Assembly (NCBI GenBank): GCA_965371805.1
Contig: CBDUZW010000032.1
Location: 1-50,068 of the forward strand
Direction: 5' to 3'
Source of the DNA: JAOZTV01 sp965371805
GTDB lineage: Bacteria > Acidobacteriota > Aminicenantia > UBA2199
DNA: 50,068 nucleotides
A model generated the notes under the pieces. The model was not told the DNA's origin. It saw nothing but the letters and a program-made list of their open reading frames with translations, and did no database searches. Positions 7,877 through 16,859 of the stretch are shown here, in pieces. Each line of letters opens with the position of its first letter. The first letter of the stretch is position 1. A program made the translations under genes and the position numbers.

Positions 7877-8857
7877 ATGGATCAAAGCATTTTTCCAGTA
7901 GATAAAGTATCCTTAAAAGTTAGAGGGATCTCAAAAAAATTCGGTAGTCTAACAGCAGTTGATGATCTTTCTTTTGATGTTCGGAAGGGAGAGGTGTTTG
8001 GTTTTCTGGGACCTAATGGTGCTGGGAAAACAACGACTATCAATATGTTGTGCGGATTGATAAAACCGGATAGCGGAGATATTCTTTTAAATGGTCATAG
8101 GATAAATGAATCGGGATCTATAAAAAACACCATTGGTGTTTGTCCTCAGGAAAATATAATATGGCCGAAACTCAGCTGTATTGAACAACTTGAATTCATG
8201 GGTAGAATGTATGGCTTGGATGCAAGACAATCAAAAGAAAGAGGAAGCGAACTTTTGAAATTTCTAGGATTGGATGTTAAAAAAAAAGTGATCGCAGCTA
8301 AATTATCCGGAGGGATGAAAAGAAGACTCTGCCTGGCCCTAGCATTAATCAACGATCCGGAAATTTTAATACTGGATGAACCTGAGGCTGGACTTGATCC
8401 CCAGAGCCGTATCCTTGTTAGAAATTATATTAAAAATCTTGCTAGAGAGAAGACCATAATCCTTACTACCCATAATATGGACGAAGCGGAACGGATGTCT
8501 GATAGAGTTGCTATAATTGATTTTGGAAAACTCTTGAAAATTGATACAGTTGAAAATCTAAAAAAATCTATCGGTGAAGGGGATATTCTTAGAATCAAGG
8601 TCGAATTAAACGAAATAAATCAATTCAAAGAACTGAAAACAATGCTTAGACATAAAGATAGATCTATTAGTTTTAGTAAAGATGAAACAGGGGGTTCCGG
8701 GGTTTTAATTATAAAAGAGAAAAACCTGATTGAAAAAATTACTGTAATTACAGATAAACTAAAACAAAAAGGAATTAAAACTAATGGAATAAGCATGAGT
8801 GAAAATACGCTGGAGGATGTCTTTATATCTCTTACAGGACGTAAATTAAGATCATGA
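7877..8857 (+). CDS. ABC-2 transporter ATP-binding protein
   Basis: This is an ATPase subunit of the DrrA/CcmA-like export family. It has Walker A GPNGAGKT at residues 45-52, the Q-loop near 91, signature LSGGM at 143-147, Walker B LILDE near 164-168, and the H-loop in 'LTTHNMDEA'. The C-terminal extension ends with 'SENTLEDVFISLTGRKLR', typical of this subfamily. It energises the membrane subunit encoded next, with which it overlaps by ATGA. The start is taken at ATG 7877; an in-frame TTG lies at 7868 but only 3 nt after the AGGA. The exported substrate is unknown. Confidence 0.9.
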   Translation: MDQSIFPVDKVSLKVRGISKKFGSLTAVDDLSFDVRKGEVFGFLGPNGAGKTTTINMLCGLIKPDSGDILLNGHRINESGSIKNTIGVCPQENIIWPKLSCIEQLEFMGRMYGLDARQSKERGSELLKFLGLDVKKKVIAAKLSGGMKRRLCLALALINDPEILILDEPEAGLDPQSRILVRNYIKNLAREKTIILTTHNMDEAERMSDRVAIIDFGKLLKIDTVENLKKSIGEGDILRIKVELNEINQFKELKTMLRHKDRSISFSKDETGGSGVLIIKEKNLIEKITVITDKLKQKGIKTNGISMSENTLEDVFISLTGRKLRS

Positions 8858-10023
8858 AGATATTGGCTGTAATAAAAAAAAGTTTTTTAGAACAAAAAAG
8901 GAACTTCTGGGTATTTATACTTATTGTGACGATGGCACCTTTTTTCGTTTTTGTATATTATCTGATTAATGAAACAACAAAACCCGAATATAATATTATG
9001 ATATGTAATAATGATAAGGGAGTAGTTGTAAACGGTGTGAAAATATATTATGGAAAAAAATTCTTAAATTCGGCAAAAGGATACATTTCAAAAGAGAGTG
9101 AAATTCCATTTAGTTTAAAAACGGTAAAAAGCAGATCAATTGGTATATTAGATATAAAAAATAAAAAAACAGATGTTCTAGTTATTTTTCCTGAGAAGTT
9201 TTCTGAGAATATCCAGACTATTCTGTCAGGGAAAAAGAGAGAGAAAATTAATGTTGAGTTTGTCGGGGATAAAACAAATTTTAGATATCTTATTGCAGCT
9301 GTCTGGGGAAATGCTATATTCGAAAATTATATATATTCAATTCTAGAAATTGATAAAATTTTTAATCTGACAGAAACAGGTGCCGGAACTTCAGATAAAA
9401 TAAGAGAATTTGACGTTTTTATTCCGGGCATTCTGATACTTTCATTAATAATGCTGATGTTTTCAGCTTCAATTGCTTTTATTACAGAGGTTGAAAATAA
9501 GACTATTACACGGCTGAAACTATCACAAATGACAACATTTGAATTTCTTATCGGAGTAAGTTTTATTCAGATAATTATTGGTATTATCTCAATATTGCTG
9601 ACTCTAGCATCTGCATTAATGCTTGGTTACAAAATAGATTTATATTCATTTATCATATTATTATTCATTGCAGTTTTAACAAGTATCTCAATAATTGCAT
9701 TCAGTATGATTATTGCAGCTGCAACAAGATCGGCTAATGAAGTGTTGGTAATAGGGAATTTTCCACTTTTTTTATTTATGTTTTTTACAGGAGCAGCATT
9801 TCCATTAAAGGGGGAATTGCTCTTTTCAGTTGCAGGATATGGAATAACACTGCAGGGACTCATGTCTCCAACACACGCTATTAATGCTCTAAACAAAATC
9901 CTTATTATGAAAATGGGTATATTAGATATAATTCCTGAAATCTCTGTGATAATATTTTTAACTATCGTCTACTTTTTTGCGGGAGCATGGTTTTTTAAAC
10001 AAAGGCATATGAAAGTTGTGTAA
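8854..10023 (+). CDS. ABC-2 transporter membrane subunit
   Basis: This is a permease of the ABC-2 type. It has one N-terminal membrane segment (about residues 18-37), a long extracytoplasmic domain (about 40-190), then five or so membrane segments (about 190-385). This is the 1+5 layout of the YhgE/NatB/ABC2_membrane_3 group. The start ATG overlaps the stop of the ATPase gene (ATGA), so the two are translationally coupled and form one exporter. Likely substrates (lipid, drug, peptide) cannot be read from the sequence. No third subunit follows. Confidence 0.85.
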   Translation: MKILAVIKKSFLEQKRNFWVFILIVTMAPFFVFVYYLINETTKPEYNIMICNNDKGVVVNGVKIYYGKKFLNSAKGYISKESEIPFSLKTVKSRSIGILDIKNKKTDVLVIFPEKFSENIQTILSGKKREKINVEFVGDKTNFRYLIAAVWGNAIFENYIYSILEIDKIFNLTETGAGTSDKIREFDVFIPGILILSLIMLMFSASIAFITEVENKTITRLKLSQMTTFEFLIGVSFIQIIIGIISILLTLASALMLGYKIDLYSFIILLFIAVLTSISIIAFSMIIAAATRSANEVLVIGNFPLFLFMFFTGAAFPLKGELLFSVAGYGITLQGLMSPTHAINALNKILIMKMGILDIIPEISVIIFLTIVYFFAGAWFFKQRHMKVV

Positions 10024-10065
10024 ATTAAAAAATATAGTGGTTTTCAGGTGTACAATTGTTTTTAT

Positions 10066-10100
10066 GATCAGATAAGTTGTATTCTCCTATTTGATCTTTA
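10066..10100. terminator. Terminator-like hairpin between convergent genes
   Basis: GATCAGATA (10066-10074) pairs with TATTTGATC (10088-10096), 9 bp with one G-U, across a 13-nt loop. It overlaps the 3' end of the reverse-strand gene. Confidence 0.4.
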
Positions 10101-11157
10101 ATACTTTGAACCTTTTTTGTAATTTTTTTGGTCCATAAATGTTGTTTTTCTTGTTTGACTCTTTTACTTTTCTGTTTTTATCCAAAATTAGTTTAAATGA
10201 CAAATTATTTGGGTTTTTTATTTTATGTTTAATTGCACTATTTAGAATCTTAAATTTAAATAATGAATTCGATCCCGATTTATATATTGTTTTAACATAT
10301 ATTTTTTTTGAATTTGAATCAAATAAAATAAGATCAATGGCATATTTTATTCTATTTAAAAGGATTATTTTGTTTTTATTAATAACCTTTCCTTCAAGAA
10401 TTAAAAAATTTGGATTAAATTTTTGAGGAATAGAATAATATTTCCATTTAATATTAAAAAAAGCCAAATCAGGAAGGGGTATAAATACTAGTTTTGGCTT
10501 TATTATAAAATTGCTGCTCTTTTTTGAAAGTGTATTCTGTCTTACTTCTGCATAATATGTTCCAGGCACAATTGAATTATTAAGCAGAATTGTTGCTGGA
10601 ATATCACTTAATGGTCGGTTATTACTGACAGTTAAAGTAGTGAAGGGAGTTGTTGCCTTTTTTAAAACTATATTTCCATTTCCAGAAATATTTGAGTTGT
10701 CCCAGCTTATTGCTAATGTCTGACCAATGGTAAAACCTGAAGGGGGAGTCGGTTTGCCTTCAAGAAAAACGTTAACCCAGCCAATTGATCTAGGCGCTTT
10801 TATAGTAAATACATTTGAATCACTAAAAAGTGCTCCCTGTTTTATACGAATAACGTATTTGCCGGAAGTTAGATGGGAAGGGATTTTGTAACTTTTTGGC
10901 AGGTCATTATAAGGATAGTTGTTAATTATAATTCCAGAATAAGAATTATTGGTTTTTCTAATCTCAAAGTCAATAGTTCCGGAAATACCGGTTGATTGCC
11001 ATGAAATAATGACTGTATCACCTCTAAAAACTACAGCTGTTGGAAAAGGTCCTTCAATAGGCGCTTCATATCCTACTCTTACAGAATGGATACTCTGTGA
11101 ATATGATAAACCGATAAAAAAAATAAAACAACAAACTCCAATTACAATTTTCTTCAT
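10087..11157 (-). CDS. Exported Ig-like/CARDB protein, unknown function
   Basis: A signal peptide (about residues 1-20, ending LSYSQS) is followed by two repeated beta-sandwich units of about 90 residues. Each has a tryptophan-containing 'ISW-x-S/N-x-x-ISG' strand and a closing 'GxYxxxxxQ...S..F.IK' strand; they resemble the Ser/Thr-rich surface Ig-like domain of fungal Kre9 and many bacterial exported proteins. The C-terminal third resembles a CARDB domain and ends with 'DKNRKVKESNKKNN', the CARDB-like D-x-x-x-x-V-x-E-x-N-x-x-N-N ending. No catalytic motif is visible, so it is probably a cell-surface or periplasmic binding/adhesion protein. GGAG lies 6 nt before ATG 11157. It stands alone. 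Confidence 0.7.
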   Translation of the reverse strand: MKKIVIGVCCFIFFIGLSYSQSIHSVRVGYEAPIEGPFPTAVVFRGDTVIISWQSTGISGTIDFEIRKTNNSYSGIIINNYPYNDLPKSYKIPSHLTSGKYVIRIKQGALFSDSNVFTIKAPRSIGWVNVFLEGKPTPPSGFTIGQTLAISWDNSNISGNGNIVLKKATTPFTTLTVSNNRPLSDIPATILLNNSIVPGTYYAEVRQNTLSKKSSNFIIKPKLVFIPLPDLAFFNIKWKYYSIPQKFNPNFLILEGKVINKNKIILLNRIKYAIDLILFDSNSKKIYVKTIYKSGSNSLFKFKILNSAIKHKIKNPNNLSFKLILDKNRKVKESNKKNNIYGPKKLQKRFKVLKIK

Positions 11158-11375
11158 TATATTCTCCTATATAATATTAATAAAAAATAAAACACTCTAT
11201 TTATTTATTCTTTATTAATAGAATAAGAAAAAACCAAAATTATCTCAATTATTTAATTTTTTCTTTATATTTATAAATAATTATTTTCGATTGACAGATT
11301 TTTTATAGAATTATTTTTTTTATTTTGTTAAAATTTTATTATGTTTATTTATGGGTTTACTAAAGGAGTTCATTC

Positions 11376-12031
11376 ATGACAACTAAAGTTAAAAAACAAA
11401 TCGAAGAATTGGAGAAAACACATCGTTACGTTTCAGATAATTTAATTGATGCTATTTGGACTGTAGATGTTGAAACAATGAAATTTGAATATATTACTGG
11501 ATCAATTGAAAAGATAAGTGGATTCAGCGTAGATGAATATTTAAATTCTTCTATAGAAAATAGATTCACTCCTGAATCCTTTCAGAAAGTTAAGGCAATG
11601 GTAGCAGAAGAAATACCAAGGTTTAAAAGAGGTATAATAACTGCCCGAACAGTTGAAGTCGAATTAATCCATAAAAACGGGACTCTCTATTGGGCTGAAC
11701 TTAGAGCAAAGTTGTTCACAGAAGGGAAATCTTTAAAAATTCATGGAGTAACAAGAGAAATAAGTAGACAAAAAAAAATGAACAACAGCAAGATGATTTA
11801 ATTAAAAAACTTACTGAAGTATTGGCTGAAAAAGAAATACTACTAAAAGAAGTAAAGGTCTTGAGTGGGCTTTTGCCAATTTGCAGTGGCTGCAAAAGAA
11901 TACGAGATAAGCGTGGAAAGTGGTGGCCAATAGATGAATATGTAAGAAGGCACACAGAAGCAGATCTTACCCATACGATTTGTCTGGATTGTAAGGATGT
12001 TTTTTACGGTGATGAGTCACTCATAAAATAA
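11376..12031 (+). pseudogene. PAS-domain regulator, frameshifted at an A9 tract
   Basis: Frame one (11376-11801) encodes a coiled start and a PAS domain with PAC-like end ('GTLYWAELRAKLF...IHGVTREISRQKK'). It stops soon after a run of nine A (11770-11778). The -1 frame continues exactly where homologues do: 'NEQQQDDLIKKLTEVLAEKEILLKEVK', then 'LSGLLPICSGCKRIRD...WWPIDEY' and a second Cys pair (CLDC), a tail found at the end of many PAS and receiver proteins, with a likely metal-binding CxxC/CxxC. One extra A would restore a single 218-aa protein. The break may be a mutation, an assembly error, or a slippery tract giving both forms. AAAGGAG precedes ATG 11376. No kinase or output domain is present. 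Confidence 0.75.
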
Positions 12032-12063
12032 AAACAAAAAAAATCGGATTAGAGGTAGTGTAA

Positions 12064-12506
12064 ATGATCAAACCAACAATAATAAGCTGGATTCTCTTAG
12101 CATTTGGCGATCTGATATTTTTGTGTTGTTGATGGCGCAATTAACTATTATACTTAAACCGGACAGTCAAAAAACAAGAGACATTTTGATAGGTAAAGGC
12201 AAACAGTGGAGGGACAAAACACATTTCAAATCTGCTTATGCATTTGCCTGGGCAGATTGGCTTGTTATTATGCCGCTTTTAGCTATATGTAATATAGGTG
12301 TTATATCTGGAGAACTATATGGATATGTGATCATCTTAGTTTTGGGAATTCTTTCAATATACTTCAGCATAGTATTCTGGGTAATGGAAAAAGAATATAC
12401 ATATCCTTCTTATGGTCCTCTGGCTTATTTCACCTATTTATGGGGATTCTATCTTTATTGGGGAATAATTACTGTGATATATTCTATTTTAATAATTAAA
12501 ATATGA
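12064..12506 (+). pseudogene. Small four-helix membrane protein, frameshifted at T5
   Basis: AGAGG (12051-12055) precedes ATG 12064, which opens a hydrophobic stretch MIKPTIISWILLAFGDLIFL that ends at TGA 12130. The frame one base back continues from about 12118 with 'VLLMAQLTIILKPDSQKTRD' and then a well-formed membrane protein (about three more segments, 'KTHFKSAYAFAWADWL', 'EYTYPSYGPLAYFTY') to 12506. A sixth T in the T5 run at 12118-12122 would join the frames into a 147-aa protein. Taken alone, the downstream part has only a GTG (12123) inside the hydrophobic helix and no ribosome site, which argues that it is a fragment. I do not recognise the family. The gene follows the frameshifted PAS gene by 32 bp and may share its transcript. 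Confidence 0.6.
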
Positions 12507-12514
12507 AAAAGAGT

Positions 12515-12541
12515 AACTTTGATCAAAGTTCTTGTTTTTAT
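12515..12541 (+). terminator. Terminator after the frameshifted pair
   Basis: AACTTT (12515-12520) pairs with AAAGTT (12525-12530) around GATC, a 16-bp perfect palindrome, followed by CTTGTTTTTA and further T-runs. Confidence 0.5.
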
Positions 12542-12678
12542 AAAAATATTTTTTTGTTGATTTTTTTTTATTAAAAACATATTATATTTATAGTAATAAA
12601 CTTTAGAACCTCTAGATGTATGGTAAATTTGTTAATTAAGATTTTTTTTATTGAATATATTTTTTTAAGGAGGATTAA

Positions 12679-13443
12679 ATGTTTGAAAAAATTACTTTCG
12701 AAAATGATAATATTTCCAGTTATGTCACAGGAAAAATCTCTGTTATAAAACTAAAACAGAATGTTTTTGATGAGGTTGTGAATTTTGTGAATAGTGATAA
12801 ATTCTTTGATATACTAAGTGAAATAAATAATCACAAGGAAATTGATGCTCTTTTGCTTATCAATGAGCCAGGAACACTTGGGTGTGTTGAATATGAGAAG
12901 TTTATATTGGACAAAGTCGCTGGAGATAGGAATAGCAGGGGTGAGCTAAGATTTAAGAGTCATAATGTAACTATTAACAGGACTAGAGAGATAAATGTCT
13001 TAAAGAGGGTAATACTAAAGTTTGTAGATTTCAAAAAGGTTATTGTTTTTGGTCTTGCAGCCGATGTTGTTACTCCTTTTTTTGGATTAAGTCTATCTGC
13101 AAATTTCAGGTTTGCTACTGAAAATATGAAGTATTCTTTAGACCATAGAAAATTTGGACTACATCCGTCAGGTGCACTTCCATATCTTCTCAAACACTTT
13201 GTGAATTGGACTAAACAGAATGAGATCATTTACTGTAGAGAAGAAATAGATGTTCATGAAGCGAAAACGCTTGGATTAATTGATAAAATATTACCAGATG
13301 CAGGATTTGAGGAAAATTGTATCATGGAGCTAAATAAAATTTTAGAAAAGAATAAGGGTTCAATTTCTAAAGTCAGACTACTAATGGAGTATCCAATTAG
13401 TGAGCTTATTAATTATTTTGAAAAGGAATCCTTGTTTATTTAA
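12679..13443 (+). CDS. Divergent enoyl-CoA hydratase/isomerase-fold protein
   Basis: The central part (about residues 112-180) matches the crotonase superfamily core. 'KKVIVFGLAADVVTPFFGLSLSANFRFA' corresponds to the usual K-P-v-I-A-x-v-x-G-x-a-x-G-G-G-x-x-l-a-l-a-c-D-x-R-x-A block, and 'KFGLHPSGALPYLL' to the l-G-l-x-P-g-g-G-g-t block. 'EAKTLGLIDKILP' near 195-207 is the family's next signature. The glycines and acidic residues that form the oxyanion hole and catalytic pair are largely replaced, so an ordinary hydratase activity is doubtful. An AAGGAGGA site precedes ATG 12679. It is monocistronic, and no other beta-oxidation gene is nearby. Confidence 0.65.
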   Translation: MFEKITFENDNISSYVTGKISVIKLKQNVFDEVVNFVNSDKFFDILSEINNHKEIDALLLINEPGTLGCVEYEKFILDKVAGDRNSRGELRFKSHNVTINRTREINVLKRVILKFVDFKKVIVFGLAADVVTPFFGLSLSANFRFATENMKYSLDHRKFGLHPSGALPYLLKHFVNWTKQNEIIYCREEIDVHEAKTLGLIDKILPDAGFEENCIMELNKILEKNKGSISKVRLLMEYPISELINYFEKESLFI

Positions 13444-13577
13444 CTATTATTTAATTATTATTTAACCATTTACCGATAAAAAGAAACTATTTGCCGAATA
13501 AGTAATGAACTTTATTAGTTTTTTTCGTATAAAGATACATGGAAGATAATTATGTTATTCCTGGAAAGTTTTTGAAC

Positions 13578-13606
13578 TTGACAAAACCTTTAGTTGGGTT
13601 TAAAAT
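13578..13606 (+). promoter_or_regulatory. Consensus sigma-70 promoter of the efflux operon
   Basis: TTGACA (13578-13583), a 17-bp spacer, and TAAAAT (13601-13606). Transcription should start near 13612-13614, at the centre of the adjacent palindrome. Confidence 0.75.
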
Positions 13607-13607
13607 A

Positions 13608-13624
13608 CTTTAATGACATTAAAG
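13608..13624. promoter_or_regulatory. Candidate TetR operator
   Basis: CTTTAATG-A-CATTAAAG is a perfect 8+1+8 palindrome just after the -10 hexamer and covering the predicted transcription start, the usual position for autorepression by the TetR protein encoded immediately downstream. No second copy was noticed in the window. Confidence 0.65.
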
Positions 13625-13651
13625 AATATTTATGCTGGTGAAAAAAAGTGA
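13613..13651 (+). CDS. 12-codon upstream ORF, probably leaderless
   Basis: ATG 13613 lies 6 nt after the -10 hexamer, so the transcript may begin at or within 1-2 nt of it. It encodes MTLKNIYAGEKK and stops at TGA 13649-13651, overlapping the GTG start of tetR as GTGA. Translation of the short ORF could deliver ribosomes to tetR, whose own ribosome site is poor. Its status as a translated peptide is inference. Confidence 0.35.
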   Translation: MTLKNIYAGEKK

Positions 13652-14232
13652 AAGAAGCTATAAAAAAATTTATGATTGAAAAAGCAAAGCAAATCTTTGA
13701 AAAGAAAGGATTCAAGAATACTACTATTGAAGATATTGCAAAAGCATCGTCAATATCTATTCCTACATTTTATAATTATTTTCCAGGAAAAGAAGATGTT
13801 TTTCTTGAAGTTATAAAATCAATAGATACTCAACTTGATGAAGACGTATTTCCCATTTTTAATTCTGATATAGATTTTTTTGTTAAATTAGAAAAACTGT
13901 TTTATAAACTAATAGAATTTGTAAAAGAGAATAAAGAAATCGTTAGAATTGCATTTTTTGATTCTAAAGTTCATTTGAATTTTATTAAATGTAAAGAAAA
14001 TTATGTTTTAAAAAATAAAGAGAAAAGAATAGCAGCTATGGTAGCATTTTTTGAGATGGGAAAAAAAGATGGTATCGTCAATAAAGATCTCAATTCTGAA
14101 TTTATAAGTTTGTTTATTATGGGGATTATACACGAGGTGTTTTTCAAAATAATTTTTAAAAAAGAAGATATCAATGCAAAAGATTTTGTCAGTGATATTT
14201 TGGTTGTATTTAAAAATGGAATTAAAAAATAA
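13648..14232 (+). CDS. TetR/AcrR family regulator of the efflux operon
   Basis: The N-terminal helix-turn-helix (about residues 8-55: 'AKQIFEKKGFKNTTIEDIAKASSIS' then 'TFYNYFPGKEDVF') is a clear TetR DNA-binding domain. The remaining 140 residues form the variable helical ligand-binding/dimer domain. It is first in an operon with tolC-like, adaptor and RND genes (gap 20 nt to the next), and a palindrome overlaps the operon start site. It is therefore most likely the local repressor that releases on binding an effluxed compound. The start is GTG 13648, with only a weak GGTG upstream. Confidence 0.88.
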   Translation: MKEAIKKFMIEKAKQIFEKKGFKNTTIEDIAKASSISIPTFYNYFPGKEDVFLEVIKSIDTQLDEDVFPIFNSDIDFFVKLEKLFYKLIEFVKENKEIVRIAFFDSKVHLNFIKCKENYVLKNKEKRIAAMVAFFEMGKKDGIVNKDLNSEFISLFIMGIIHEVFFKIIFKKEDINAKDFVSDILVVFKNGIKK

Positions 14233-14252
14233 AATAGAGGAAAGTGTTAGAA

Positions 14253-15599
14253 ATGATTAAAAAATTATTTATTATTGTATGTTTATTTAGTTTTGCATTT
14301 ACTTTAGCTTCTGCTTCAGTTAGAAAAATTTCTTTAAAAGAAGCAAAAGATATGGCTCTTGAATATAATACTAACGTAAAAAATGCGAAACTTGATGTAC
14401 GGATTGCAAAAAAGAAAATCTGGGAAACAACAGCAATTGGTTTGCCTCAGATAAGCGCAAAAATTGAGTATCAGGATATTCCAAATATTCCTACAACTTT
14501 AATACCATCAAAGATCTTCGATCCAAATGCTGCAGAAGGAGAATTCTCTGAATTAAAATTTGGTACTCAACATAATGCAAATTTATCTTTTACAGTAGAT
14601 CAAATGATCTTTAATGGAAGTTATATAGTTGGCTTGCAGGCATCAAAGATATATTTGAAGCTATCTCAGGATTTATTAAAAAAGTCTGAAGAGGATATCA
14701 AAGAAGTAGTCACAAATACTTATTATTTGATACTGCTTGCTGAAGAAACAGAAAAAATACTTGATCAAAGTATTGTTAATATTGAAAAAACTCTTTTTGA
14801 AACTACTGAATTATATAAATCTGGATTTCTTGAAGAAACTGATGTTGATCAGATAAAGCTCTCAATTACCGATCTAAAGAATAGTTTAAGTTCTATTAAG
14901 AGACAGAAAAACATATCATATAGATTATTTAAATTTCAGATAGGAATTGATCTGGATGAAAAGATTATGTTGTCTGAGAATTTAAATCTAATATTAAAAA
15001 ATGTAAATTATAAAAAATTGTTATCGAAAGAGTTTAATGTCGCAAACTATATAGATTTTATAATGCTTAATACTGAGGAAGTTTCAAAAAAGCTTCTATT
15101 AAAAAATGAGAAGGCAGCATTTTTACCAAAAGTATCTGCATTTTTTCTACAGAAATCCAGTGCGATGCGTGATGAATTCAATTTTTTTAAAAAAACGAAT
15201 GATAAATGGTTCTCTTCAACTATTATCGGGTTAAATATTGATATACCAATATTTGATTCAGGGATGAAGTTGGCAAGAATAGGTCAGGCAAAATTGGAAC
15301 TTCGTAAAGTCCAAAACTCTAAAATATATGCAAAAAAGGGTTTGAAGGTGGAATGGGAAAGATCTAGATCTGCTTTTATAGATGAATTGAATAAATTAAA
15401 GAATACAAAAGAGAGTGTATCTTTAGCACAAAGAATTTTTGATAAAAATAAGCAGAAATATAAACAGGGGACTGTCTCAAGTATGGATCTGATCCAGGCT
15501 CATAATCAATACTTGAAGTCTCAGTCAAATTATATTCAGAATATTATTTCAATGTTAAATGCAAAGACAAAAATAGATAAATACTTGAATAAATTATAA
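14253..15599 (+). CDS. TolC-family outer membrane efflux protein
   Basis: A signal peptide (about residues 1-22, ending ASAS) precedes two repeats of the outer-membrane efflux protein fold. The first half opens with 'ISLKEAKDMALEYNTNVKNAKLDV', the standard start of TolC relatives. The second half ends with 'FDKNKQKYKQGTVSSMDLIQAHNQYLKSQSNYI', which matches the family's closing repeat. Length is normal (448 aa). The trimer would form the outer-membrane channel and periplasmic tunnel for the RND pump encoded two genes downstream. The start is ATG 14253, with AGAGG upstream; an in-frame GTG at 14244 would add three residues. Confidence 0.9.
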   Translation: MIKKLFIIVCLFSFAFTLASASVRKISLKEAKDMALEYNTNVKNAKLDVRIAKKKIWETTAIGLPQISAKIEYQDIPNIPTTLIPSKIFDPNAAEGEFSELKFGTQHNANLSFTVDQMIFNGSYIVGLQASKIYLKLSQDLLKKSEEDIKEVVTNTYYLILLAEETEKILDQSIVNIEKTLFETTELYKSGFLEETDVDQIKLSITDLKNSLSSIKRQKNISYRLFKFQIGIDLDEKIMLSENLNLILKNVNYKKLLSKEFNVANYIDFIMLNTEEVSKKLLLKNEKAAFLPKVSAFFLQKSSAMRDEFNFFKKTNDKWFSSTIIGLNIDIPIFDSGMKLARIGQAKLELRKVQNSKIYAKKGLKVEWERSRSAFIDELNKLKNTKESVSLAQRIFDKNKQKYKQGTVSSMDLIQAHNQYLKSQSNYIQNIISMLNAKTKIDKYLNKL

Positions 15600-15620
15600 G
15601 TAAAGAAAAAAGGGGAAAAA

Positions 15621-16814
15621 ATGAAAAAAATTTATTTTATACTAATGGTTACAGTTTTTATAGGATTTCTGGTAAATTGTGGCAGTTCAGAAAATTCAAT
15701 AAATGAGCTTAAAAAAGAGATAGCTGAAAAAAAGACTAATATCAGCACAATAAAAAAAGAGATAAAGGTCATAGAAGAAAAGATTAATAAAGCGACTCCT
15801 AAAAAAGATAAAAAAGATATTAGGTTATTAGTTAACATTAAGCAGTTAAAATATGAGAAATTCGTTCATTATATAACACAAAATGGTTCAATTGAAGCTG
15901 TAAACTCAGCCTTTGTAAGTGCTGAAATGAATGGACAAATAAAGAAAATTTTTGTAAAAGAGGGAGATTTTGTAAAAAAAGGCAAACTTCTAATTAAATT
16001 AAATTCCAGTATTATTGAAGGTAATATTAGAGAATTAAAAACTGCTTTAAAACTTGCAAAAACAATCTTTGAAAAAAGGAAAGGATTATGGGATAAAAAG
16101 ATTGGATCAGAAATTCAGTATCTTGAATCTAAAACAAATATGGACTCATTAAAAAACAAATTGCAGACTTTAAATGCACAATTGGATATGTCATTGATAA
16201 AAGCACCATTGGATGGGTATATTGAAAATGTTATTCCTAAAGTGGGAGAACTTGCCTCTCCAGGAATTCAATTAATTCAGCTAATTAATTTAAGTAAATT
16301 ATATATAAATTCAGATATTTCAGAAACTTATCTCCCTGCTTTAAAAAAAGGTGACTGGGTTGGATTATCCTTTCCCTCGTATCCAAATTTAAAAAAAATC
16401 GATAAGGTCTACTTAACAGGAAACAGTATAAATGTAAAGAATAGAACATTCAAATTAAAGGTTCTAATTGATAATATTGATGGACTTTTAAAACCAAATA
16501 ATATTGCATTAATAAAACTTAAAGATTTTATCTCTGATACAGCGATTGTTATTCCTTCAGTTATAGTAAAACGTGATATGAAAGGGGATTATGTATATAT
16601 CGTTAAAACAATAGAGGGAAAAAAAATGGCAAAGAAACAGTATATAAAAACAGGTCTATCAGAGGGTGGTGATACTATGGTACTGAAAGGTCTAAAAACT
16701 GGAGAAAAAGTTATTTTAAAAGGTTATAATTTGGTCAAAAATGGTATTGAGGTAAAAATTAACACAGCACCAGAAAATGATGAAAAAAGAACTGGCCAGA
16801 AAATAATACATTAA
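15621..16814 (+). CDS. RND efflux periplasmic adaptor (MFP), probable lipoprotein
   Basis: The leader ends FLVNCGSS: a lipobox-like site with Cys20 but Asn instead of the usual Gly/Ala/Ser before it. A coiled-coil (about residues 28-60) is followed by the membrane-fusion-protein core: a lipoyl half 'GQIKKIFVKEGDFVKKGKLLIKL' near 108-130, a helical hairpin, the second lipoyl half 'SLIKAPLDGYIENV', then the beta-barrel and the membrane-proximal domain ending 'GLKTGEKVILKGYNLVKNG'. It bridges the inner-membrane pump and the TolC-type channel. GGGG lies 6 nt before ATG. The extra N-terminal coiled coil before the core is unusual and may set the spacing in the complex. Confidence 0.9.
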   Translation: MKKIYFILMVTVFIGFLVNCGSSENSINELKKEIAEKKTNISTIKKEIKVIEEKINKATPKKDKKDIRLLVNIKQLKYEKFVHYITQNGSIEAVNSAFVSAEMNGQIKKIFVKEGDFVKKGKLLIKLNSSIIEGNIRELKTALKLAKTIFEKRKGLWDKKIGSEIQYLESKTNMDSLKNKLQTLNAQLDMSLIKAPLDGYIENVIPKVGELASPGIQLIQLINLSKLYINSDISETYLPALKKGDWVGLSFPSYPNLKKIDKVYLTGNSINVKNRTFKLKVLIDNIDGLLKPNNIALIKLKDFISDTAIVIPSVIVKRDMKGDYVYIVKTIEGKKMAKKQYIKTGLSEGGDTMVLKGLKTGEKVILKGYNLVKNGIEVKINTAPENDEKRTGQKIIH

Positions 16815-16859
16815 TATTTTGCTTTAGATATGATTGAAAATACAAAATAGGAAAAAAAT

